DNA of 14,103 nt, taken from assembly GCA_023228145.1 (NCBI GenBank), contig JALOBU010000040.1, positions 1 to 14,103 of the forward strand, in the 5' to 3' direction. Made by a program: the position numbers and the translations under genes. Below the pieces are notes generated by a model. That model searched no databases. It was given only the letters and a program-made list of their open reading frames with translations, and had not been told where the DNA came from. The DNA is from Bacteroidales bacterium (GTDB lineage Bacteria; Bacteroidota; Bacteroidia; Bacteroidales; CAIWKO01). Numbering within the stretch: position 1 is the stretch's first letter; each line of letters starts with the position of its first letter. Shown here in pieces: positions 1 to 5,159 of this stretch.

Positions 1-1
1 A

Positions 2-910
2 ACCATGATAGTTCGCGGTGCCGGGGCCATAGGTGTTGCTGCAGGATATGCCATGGCACAGGCATTTGTTGAAAGTTCCCGTGAAGACATCCCTGATTTT
101 ATCAAAAAAGCAAAAGAAGAAATTGAAACAACACGACCCACAGCAAGAAATTTATTTTATGCGACAGAAAGAGTTTTTAACGCCGGACTAAAAAGTATTG
201 AACACGCCATATCCGAATCCGAGAAGATAGCGCAGGAAGATATAGGTGCCAGCAAAAAAATTGGTATCTACGGTAATGAGTTAATAAAAGACGGATTCCA
301 CATTGAAACACATTGCAATGCCGGATGGCTTGCCTTTACCGACTATGGCACGGCTCTTTCTCCCATATATGAAGCCGCAAATTCCGGGAAAAACATTTTT
401 GTGTATGTGGATGAAACCCGCCCGCGCAGCCAGGGGGCACGCCTCACCGCATGGGAATTGAAAAATGAAAATATTCCTCACGTTATTATTCCCGATAATG
501 CAGGGGCATACCTGATGTCGCTCGGAAAAATTAATATGATGATTGTTGGTGCCGACCGCATTGCGGCAAACGGCGATGTGGCAAACAAAATAGGAACACT
601 GGAAAAGGCTATTGCCGCAAAAGAATATGGAATCCCTTTTTATGTGGCCGCACCTTTGTCAACCTTCGACCTAAACTGCCCAGACGGAAAACACATAAAA
701 ATCGAAGAGCGCCATCAGGAAGAAGTCCTGTATCAAAAAGGCCCGGACATAAAAGGCAACATGCATGAAATTCTGGTATGTTCTCCCGGGTCAAGCACTT
801 TTAATCCGGCTTTTGATGTTACTCCTGCTAAATTTATCACAAAAATTATAACAGAAAAAGGAATTATCAATCCCGGTGAAGAAGAAATTAAAAAACTATT
901 TTTTAAATGA
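2..910 (+). CDS. mtnA: MtnA-family sugar-1-phosphate isomerase (methylthioribose- or 5-deoxyribose-1-phosphate), 5' end missing
   Basis: The protein belongs to the eIF-2B-alpha/MtnA fold family, which converts 5-substituted ribose-1-phosphates (methylthioribose-1-P, in some members 5-deoxyribose-1-P) to the ribulose-1-phosphates in the cytosol. Numbering from the first visible Met (base 5), it shows VRGAGAIG (residues 3-10), RPTARNLF (44-51), THCNAGWLA with the family's catalytic Cys at 104, ETRPRSQGARLTAWEL, and GADRIAANGDVANKIGT with the catalytic Asp at 184. The frame is open to the left edge and the family is usually about 340-370 residues, so roughly 50 N-terminal residues lie outside the window; the Met at base 5 is internal. 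Classical MtnA has RGAPAIG and NAGALAT where this one has RGAGAIG and NAGWLAF, so the substrate may differ. It overlaps the next gene by ATGA, suggesting coupled translation. Family assignment is firm; the exact substrate is not. Confidence 0.88.
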   Translation, partial: TMIVRGAGAIGVAAGYAMAQAFVESSREDIPDFIKKAKEEIETTRPTARNLFYATERVFNAGLKSIEHAISESEKIAQEDIGASKKIGIYGNELIKDGFHIETHCNAGWLAFTDYGTALSPIYEAANSGKNIFVYVDETRPRSQGARLTAWELKNENIPHVIIPDNAGAYLMSLGKINMMIVGADRIAANGDVANKIGTLEKAIAAKEYGIPFYVAAPLSTFDLNCPDGKHIKIEERHQEEVLYQKGPDIKGNMHEILVCSPGSSTFNPAFDVTPAKFITKIITEKGIINPGEEEIKKLFFK

Positions 911-1500
911 GCAGTGAAGGATATCAGGGGATAAAATTTGAAACGGTTTTTTTACAAAAAAAAGAACCCGGACATCAGCTGCTGGAAGAACTGAAAAAAT
1001 GGTGTGCCTTGTTTCACGAAAAAAATCTGGCGCCTCCATACCCCGGAGGTTCTTTTGGCAACCTGAGCTTTCGTACCGAAAACGATACATTTATAATAAC
1101 GGGTACCTGCATCGGGTTGAAAAACACCTTGGAAAATTCCTGTTTCGTTGAAGTAGTAACCTGTAATAGAAGCGAAAAAAAAGTATATGTAAACGGCTTA
1201 CTCGCTCCCTCTTCGGAGAGTTTTATGCATGATGAAATATATAAAAACAGACCGGATGTTGGTGCAATTTTTCACGGACACCACTCACTGATAACTCAAA
1301 ACGCCTTACTATTGGGAATACCGGAAACAAAAGAAAAAACTCCTTACGGAACCATCGCACTTGCAGACAGCATTCTTGAAATCATTAAAAACAACAATTT
1401 TGTTGTTATAAAAGAACATGGATTTGTTTCGGTAGCAGATAATATTCAAAAAGCAGGAGAGCTGACTTTAAAATGGCTTAACAAAACAAAATTGCTTTAA
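907..1500 (+). CDS. Class II aldolase/adducin-family protein (methylthioribulose-1-P aldolase or dehydratase candidate)
   Basis: This 197-residue cytosolic enzyme has the zinc-dependent class II aldolase fold shared by fuculose-1-phosphate aldolase, MtnB dehydratase and Ald2/DrdA aldolases. Visible features are PGGSFGNLS (substrate phosphate region, around residues 46-54), the SSESFMH segment with the catalytic Glu at 104, zinc ligands in HGH at 123 and 125, and a third ligand His at 171 in KEHG. The length is normal for the family. The start overlaps the isomerase stop (ATGA), so its substrate is most likely the ribulose-1-phosphate made by that enzyme. Two outcomes are possible: dehydration by MtnB (methionine salvage), or aldol cleavage to DHAP plus methylthioacetaldehyde or acetaldehyde. 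No mtnC, mtnD or enolase follows, which favours cleavage, but such genes could be elsewhere. Confidence 0.85.
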   Translation: MSSEGYQGIKFETVFLQKKEPGHQLLEELKKWCALFHEKNLAPPYPGGSFGNLSFRTENDTFIITGTCIGLKNTLENSCFVEVVTCNRSEKKVYVNGLLAPSSESFMHDEIYKNRPDVGAIFHGHHSLITQNALLLGIPETKEKTPYGTIALADSILEIIKNNNFVVIKEHGFVSVADNIQKAGELTLKWLNKTKLL

Positions 1501-1581
1501 TATTATATAAATTCATTATTATTTTTTCGTTAAGTTTTCTCTTCTGTGGTTTTGGGAATTTTTTAAGAGAATATTAATTTT

Positions 1582-1589
1582 TACTTTTG
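1582..1589 (+). promoter_or_regulatory. Bacteroidetes-type -7 box (TACTTTTG) for the response regulator operon
   Basis: TACTTTTG fits the TAnnTTTG consensus read by the Bacteroidetes primary sigma factor. It ends 15 bases before the response regulator ATG, so the transcript leader would be only about ten bases. No convincing -33 TTTG lies at the expected distance. Confidence 0.5.
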
Positions 1590-1604
1590 TAAAAACTCAT
1601 TGTT

Positions 1605-2288
1605 ATGAACAACAGCTACACGATTCTTTTAGTTGATGACGAGCCGGATATAGTAGAATTTTTAAGTTACAACCTGAAACGTGAAGGGTTTAAAGTCTAT
1701 TCAGCCGGAAACGGAAAAGATGGTGTTAATATTGCAAAAGAAATAATTCCTCATCTTGTTATACTGGATGTAATGATGCCCGGCCTGGACGGAATAGAAA
1801 CCTGTTCGGAACTAAAAAAAATCCCTGAACTTAACAAAACGCTTATCATGTTTCTTACTGCCCGCGGAGAAGATTATTCGCAAATAGCAGGGTTGGATGC
1901 CGGAGCTGATGATTATGTTTCCAAACCGGTAAAACCCAAAGTACTGATAAGCCGTATCAACGCCCTGCTCAGAAGGTATTCGGATGAGGTGGTTCCCCAG
2001 AATTCTACTATTAAAATTCACGACCTGATAATAGACAGGGAAAAATTTGTTGTTATAAAACAAGGGCAAAAAATAATACTCCCCAAAAAAGAATTTGAAT
2101 TACTATATCTTTTGGCATCAAAACCGAATAAAGTTTTTACACGAGAAGAAATCCTGTCAAATATATGGGGCTATAATGTTATTGTGGGTGACCGAACCAT
2201 AGACGTTCATATCCGTAAAGTGCGTGAAAAAATCGGGATGGAGTTTGTTTCAACGGTGAAGGGTATCGGCTATAAATTCGAAAACTAA
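1605..2288 (+). CDS. OmpR/PhoB-family response regulator
   Basis: This 227-residue two-component regulator has an N-terminal receiver domain (about 5-120) and a C-terminal winged-helix DNA-binding domain (about 130-227). The receiver carries the acidic pair D11/D12, the phospho-acceptor D55 in LDVMMPG, the switch Thr at 85 in LTAR, and Lys 107 in the SKP motif, so it should be phosphorylatable. The C-terminal half has the family's FELLYLLASKPNKVFTREE and RTIDVHIRKVREKIG segments. Its stop overlaps the kinase start (TAATG), which makes the kinase its partner. The pair resembles PhoB/PhoR of Bacteroidetes, but no pst or phoU genes are nearby, so the phosphate role is an inference. Start: first ATG after a good -7 box. 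Confidence 0.93.
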   Translation: MNNSYTILLVDDEPDIVEFLSYNLKREGFKVYSAGNGKDGVNIAKEIIPHLVILDVMMPGLDGIETCSELKKIPELNKTLIMFLTARGEDYSQIAGLDAGADDYVSKPVKPKVLISRINALLRRYSDEVVPQNSTIKIHDLIIDREKFVVIKQGQKIILPKKEFELLYLLASKPNKVFTREEILSNIWGYNVIVGDRTIDVHIRKVREKIGMEFVSTVKGIGYKFEN

Positions 2289-3325
2289 TGAGAAAATACC
2301 ACCCCCGGAGTATTTCTTTAAAAATAGCGCTGTTCGTGCTGTTTTCTACTGTCTGTTTGTTTATTTTTTATCTCCTTTTTTTTTCTGAAAGACACTTTGC
2401 TTGGGTTTATTATCTGGCAGCTACTGTTGTTTTATTTATTTCAGTATTGCTTTTCACACGTTACACTGTTGAAGACTTTATATATAAAAGAATCAGGGTT
2501 CTTTATAAAACACTGCACAACCTTAAAACTCCAAAACAAAAAATTAAAATAACGGAAAACTGGCTCGAAAATGCAGAAGCAGAGTTGGTAAAATGGGCTG
2601 AAGACAAAAAAACAGAGTTGGAAGCCCTGAAGAAATCAGAAAATTACCGGCGTGATTTTCTAGGAAATGTTTCTCACGAACTAAAAACCCCCATATTTAA
2701 CATTCAGGGCTACGTGCTCACATTGCTTGACGGCGGCCTTGAAGACAAAAGTATCAACCGCGAATACCTGTTACGTGCCGAAAAAAGCATTGACAGGATG
2801 ATAGCCATAGTGAACGATTTAGAAGCCATATCAAAATTAGAATCCGAAACCCTGAAGCTGGTAAAAGAAAAAGTTGATTTATCTGCACTGGCTCATGATG
2901 TGCTGGATTCTTATGAAATAAATGCAAAACAAAAAAACATCGCTTTAAGTATTCATAATAAATTATCCGGGCCGGTTCATGTTCTTGCTGACAAAGAAAA
3001 AATTAGACAGGTTTTAAACAATCTGCTGGAAAATGCCATCAAGTATAATAAACAAAACGGTAATGCTAAAATTACATTTTATGACATGGACGAACTAATA
3101 CTTGTGGAAGTTGCCGATACAGGCATCGGCATCCCTCTGGAAGATGTCCCCAGAATTTTTGAACGGTTTTACAGAACAGCTATTGGCAGAACCTTTGAAC
3201 ATTCGGGTAGCGGCCTCGGACTGGCAATCGTAAAACACATTATTGAGGCTCACGGACAAACCATGCACGTTCGTAGCAGCATTGGTGTGGGCACTACCTT
3301 TGGGTTTACTTTACAAAAAGCATAA
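2288..3325 (+). CDS. Membrane sensor histidine kinase (PhoR-like)
   Basis: This 345-residue inner-membrane kinase is the partner of the preceding regulator. Two hydrophobic helices (about residues 11-32 and 39-57) sit very close together, leaving almost no extracytoplasmic loop. A linker of about 60 residues follows; it is rich in charged residues and probably a coiled coil, with no obvious HAMP or PAS domain. The HisKA domain holds the phosphorylated His 130 in SHELKTP. The catalytic domain has the N box (LLENAIKY, Asn 249), G1 (DTGIGIP from Asp 277), the F box (FERFYR) and G2 (GSGLGL, 307-312). All key residues are present. Because little is exposed outside the membrane, it may sense through the membrane or a partner protein, as PhoR does via the Pst/PhoU complex. 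The signal cannot be read from the sequence. Confidence 0.93.
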   Translation: MRKYHPRSISLKIALFVLFSTVCLFIFYLLFFSERHFAWVYYLAATVVLFISVLLFTRYTVEDFIYKRIRVLYKTLHNLKTPKQKIKITENWLENAEAELVKWAEDKKTELEALKKSENYRRDFLGNVSHELKTPIFNIQGYVLTLLDGGLEDKSINREYLLRAEKSIDRMIAIVNDLEAISKLESETLKLVKEKVDLSALAHDVLDSYEINAKQKNIALSIHNKLSGPVHVLADKEKIRQVLNNLLENAIKYNKQNGNAKITFYDMDELILVEVADTGIGIPLEDVPRIFERFYRTAIGRTFEHSGSGLGLAIVKHIIEAHGQTMHVRSSIGVGTTFGFTLQKA

Positions 3326-3345
3326 GTTTTGTCTTCTTTTTTTTT

Positions 3346-3359
3346 ATACATTAATGTAT
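3346..3359 (+). promoter_or_regulatory. Perfect 14-bp palindrome upstream of the TauE/SafE gene, possible operator
   Basis: ATACATTAATGTAT is an exact palindrome lying 22 bases upstream of the -7 box of the next gene. The position suits a dimeric DNA-binding regulator. The sequence is pure low-complexity AT except for one C and one G, so chance is a real alternative. Confidence 0.25.
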
Positions 3360-3381
3360 TATTATAGTGTCTCGGAAAATT

Positions 3382-3389
3382 TAATTTTG
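3382..3389 (+). promoter_or_regulatory. -7 box (TAATTTTG) for the TauE/SafE gene
   Basis: TAATTTTG matches TAnnTTTG and ends 13 bases before the ATG at 3403, the same layout as the response regulator promoter. No clear -33 box is seen. Confidence 0.5.
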
Positions 3390-3402
3390 CAAAAAAAATT
3401 AC

Positions 3403-4185
3403 ATGAGTTGGTTTGAGACTGTAATTTTAATTCTTTCCGGTGTGCTTGTCGGGTTCATTAATACCCTTGCAGGCGGAGGAACCATTATCACCATATCTTT
3501 GCTGATGTTTCTCGGACTGCCGGCCACTGTTGCAAACGGCACAAACCGTATTGCCATTATGCTGCAAACAGCCGTTGCAGTGTTCACATTCCGAAAACAA
3601 AAAATTTTAGACATAAAAAAGGGATTGATTCTTTGTATTCCCAGTGTTATTGGTTCTATCGCCGGCTCCCTCACCGCAGCAAACCTGAACGAAAGCATTA
3701 TCGAAAAAGTTATAGCCGCAGTGATGTTTGTGATGTTGTTTTTTATTGTGTATAAGCCTGAAAAATGGGTGAAAAGCAAGCAACATCTTATAGAAAAGCC
3801 CATTAAATGGTACGACCATCTAGCGTACCTTATCATAGGATTTTACGGAGGGTTTATACATATCGGAGTGGGTTTTTTCATGATAGCGGCATTGGTATTG
3901 CTTTCGGGCTATGATCTTTTACGTGCCAATGCACTTAAAAACTTTCTTGTCATGGTTTATGCTCCTTTTTCGCTTATCGTGTTTGTCATTTTCGGACAAG
4001 TGAACTGGGAATATGGGCTGATATTGTCAATCGGCAATGTAATGGGGGCTTTTATTGCTTCTAAATTTGTAATGAATTGGGGCGCAAATTTTGTTCGTTA
4101 TGTTATCATAGTTGTTATATTAATAACTATTATGCACCTGTTGGGAGTTTTTGATTTTAAATCCTTATTTGGCTGGGTGCTTTAA
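3403..4185 (+). CDS. TauE/SafE-family (DUF81) membrane transporter
   Basis: This 260-residue integral membrane protein has about eight hydrophobic segments, including residues 5-40, 75-95, 103-120, 145-170, 178-200, 205-225 and 232-255. The first begins with the family's glycine-rich signature GFINTLAGGGT, followed by GLPATVANGTNR; the second half repeats the pattern with GFYGGFIHIGVGFFM, the internal duplication typical of TauE/SafE. Characterised relatives export sulfite, sulfoacetate or other small organic anions, but most are uncharacterised and no substrate gene is adjacent. It has its own -7 box and stands alone. The family is certain; the substrate is unknown. Confidence 0.88.
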   Translation: MSWFETVILILSGVLVGFINTLAGGGTIITISLLMFLGLPATVANGTNRIAIMLQTAVAVFTFRKQKILDIKKGLILCIPSVIGSIAGSLTAANLNESIIEKVIAAVMFVMLFFIVYKPEKWVKSKQHLIEKPIKWYDHLAYLIIGFYGGFIHIGVGFFMIAALVLLSGYDLLRANALKNFLVMVYAPFSLIVFVIFGQVNWEYGLILSIGNVMGAFIASKFVMNWGANFVRYVIIVVILITIMHLLGVFDFKSLFGWVL

Positions 4186-4221
4186 AAACCCTTAAATAGG
4201 GGTAATTTTATACATTATTTT

Positions 4222-4364
4222 TTATTAATAACCAGTTGTGCTATTAAATTATGAAATTTTACTATTTCATATTTTTTACAAGATATTGACGGTTCAGATT
4301 TCGATTCCACTCAATCTGACCGTCAAATAGTTATATTCTCAACAGCACAACCGGTTATAAATAA
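4222..4364 (+). repeat. Palindromic MITE-like element, copy A
   Basis: This 143-bp element has 24-bp terminal inverted repeats (4222-4245 and 4341-4364, 21 of 24 matching, core AACC[A/G]GTTGTGCT). Inside is a second hairpin whose arms are 4288-4300 (GACGGTTCAGATT) and 4313-4324 (AATCTGACCGTC), differing by one extra T. An inverted copy at roughly 80% identity by eye lies at 12243-12380. It has no coding capacity. The structure fits a non-autonomous miniature element or a family of intergenic palindromic repeats; the family is not recognised. Confidence 0.7.
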
Positions 4365-4379
4365 TCATTTATCCATACT

Positions 4380-4578
4380 ATGAAAAAACTTACATTTACT
4401 GTACTTCTATTCTTTCTTATAACCCACATTTCTTTTTAGCAACAGGTTATCTGTGCAGTAAAACATTATGTTGGTATGGAATAATTATGTAGTTTAGAAT
4501 TACGGCGGGTTACTTTATGGAGCAAGGATAATTATCGGAGATTCATCAAACCCAAATTTCGCATTAAGAATTTTCTAA
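4380..4578 (+). pseudogene. Remnant of a secreted-protein gene, broken after the signal peptide
   Basis: An ATG at 4380 opens a good Sec signal peptide (MKKLTFTVLLFFLITHISF) that hits TAG at once (4437-4439). A different frame from 4498 to 4578 reads NYGGLLYGARIIIGDSSN and further residues before TAA, which looks like protein sequence but is out of frame with the start. The 3' end runs into the left arm of the next repeat element at 4549. The best reading is a short decayed gene with a frameshift and stop, whose original function cannot be told. Its ATG lies 16 bases after palindromic element A. Chance is not excluded. Confidence 0.35.
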
Positions 4579-4743
4579 TGCGTAGCATTAGGAATTATTA
4601 AGTATAATTAACTGTATATAAATAACTTATAATGTGAATTTTTATTGCGAAATCGACACTTTGTGTGCGGGACAGGCAGATTCAGCGCACAATCCTGCGC
4701 ACTACGCAATAGTTCACTACGTTTCTATTGCGTAATTTGGGTT
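4549..4743 (+). repeat. Second MITE-like inverted-repeat element
   Basis: A 15-bp inverted repeat bounds the unit (AACCCAAATTTCGCA at 4549-4563, its complement at 4729-4743, 14 of 15 matching). Inside are a 7-bp hairpin with a 3-base loop (CTAATGC-GTA-GCATTAG, 4575-4591), an overlapping hairpin (CGCATTA 4560-4566 with TAATGCG 4576-4582), and a perfect 10-bp hairpin with a 12-base loop (TACGCAATAG 4703-4712, CTATTGCGTA 4725-4734). GCGCAC occurs twice (4685, 4697). No reading frame of note is present. It is unrelated in sequence to element A. Confidence 0.5.
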
Positions 4744-4847
4744 AAAAAAAACAATTTCCCCGACAATAACAAGTTACACAAAAGTTGTCAGAAATAATAA
4801 TCAAGCTTTTATAAAGGCTTTGCCAATTTGTTAAAAACAAAAAATAT

Positions 4848-4875
4848 TTTGATTTTAAAAAATCTTGTATATTTG
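4848..4875 (+). promoter_or_regulatory. tRNA promoter: TTTG (4848-4851) and TATATTTG (4868-4875)
   Basis: The -7 box matches TAnnTTTG exactly and ends 20 bases before the first tRNA. The TTTG upstream box is separated by 16 bases, a little shorter than the usual spacing. This is the most complete promoter in the window. Confidence 0.6.
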
Positions 4876-4895
4876 CACTCCCAAAATAAAATATC

Positions 4896-4973
4896 GGGAG
4901 TTTAGCTCAGCTGGTTCAGAGCACCTGCCTTACAAGCAGGGGGTCACTGGTTCGAATCCAGTAACTCCCACCA
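4896..4973 (+). tRNA. tRNA-Val (anticodon UAC), CCA encoded
   Basis: A full cloverleaf is present: acceptor GGGAGTT/AACTCCC, D arm GCTC...GAGC, anticodon stem CCTGC/GCAGG with loop CTTACAA (anticodon TAC), a five-base variable loop, and T arm ACTGG-TTCGAAT-CCAGT, all perfectly paired. The 3' CCA is encoded at 4971-4973. UAC normally reads all or most GUN valine codons. Confidence 0.97.
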
Positions 4974-5000
4974 AAGAAGTCCCTGACTTCTTTTTTTTTC
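4973..5000 (+). terminator. Intrinsic terminator between the two tRNA-Val genes
   Basis: A perfect 8-bp stem (AAAGAAGT 4973-4980, ACTTCTTT 4986-4993) with loop CCCTG runs straight into a run of nine T (4991-4999). It begins on the last A of the first tRNA's CCA. The loop CCCTG is also complementary to CAGGG at 5000-5004, at the start of the next tRNA. Confidence 0.65.
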
Positions 5001-5002
5001 AG

Positions 5003-5077
5003 GGGACGTTAGCTCAGTCGGTTCAGAGCGCATGCTTCACACGCATGAGGTCACTGGTTCGAATCCTGTACGTCCCA
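5003..5077 (+). tRNA. tRNA-Val (anticodon CAC), CCA not encoded
   Basis: A cloverleaf can be drawn with acceptor GGGACGT/ACGTCCC, a D arm almost the same as the first tRNA, anticodon stem CATGC/GCATG with loop TTCACAC (anticodon CAC, reading GUG), and T arm ACTGG-TTCGAAT-CCTGT. The T stem has one T-T mismatch in its middle pair. After the discriminator A comes CTA, so CCA must be added after transcription. The strong resemblance to the neighbour outside the acceptor and anticodon stems suggests a tandem duplication. Confidence 0.92.
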
Positions 5078-5084
5078 CTAATCA

Positions 5085-5116
5085 ACAAACAGCCCGCAAG
5101 GGATTTTTGTCTTTAT
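5085..5116. terminator. Probable terminator after the tRNA pair, perhaps bidirectional
   Basis: ACAAA (5085-5089) pairs with TTTGT (5106-5110) around an inner CCC-GCAA-GGG hairpin with a GNRA-type loop, followed by a T-rich stretch. The intervening bases do not pair, so the stem is imperfect. The MORN-repeat gene converges on it from the other strand. Confidence 0.4.
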
Positions 5117-5159
5117 TATTAATAAAAAAATAATTCTAAAAATTAATAGTATTTTACTT

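Larger units (their letters stand above)
4186..4895. other. 710-bp intergenic region without an intact gene
   Basis: The stretch between the transporter and the first tRNA holds no complete reading frame of coding character. It contains, in order, a palindromic element, a broken signal-peptide remnant, a second inverted-repeat element, an AT-rich spacer of about 100 bases (4744-4847) in which nothing is recognised, and the tRNA promoter. The clustering of small repeats and gene debris suggests repeated insertion and decay. Confidence 0.7.

Noticed and set aside
1537..1571. 7-bp inverted repeat (TTCTCTT at 1537, AAGAGAA at 1565) between the aldolase and response regulator genes.
   Set aside because: The spacer is 21 bases, the arms are low in complexity and no T run follows; neither a terminator nor an operator is convincing.
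4186..4212. Possible terminator after the transporter (ACCC and GGGT around TTAAATAG).
   Set aside because: The stem has only four pairs with an eight-base loop; too weak to call.
4222..4743. Insertion sequence or integron remnant with its own recombinase next to the tRNA genes.
   Set aside because: No transposase or integrase reading frame, even broken, was found; only non-coding inverted-repeat elements are supported.
4865..5122. An 85-codon plus-strand frame.
   Set aside because: It runs through both tRNA genes and their terminator, so it cannot be a normal coding region.
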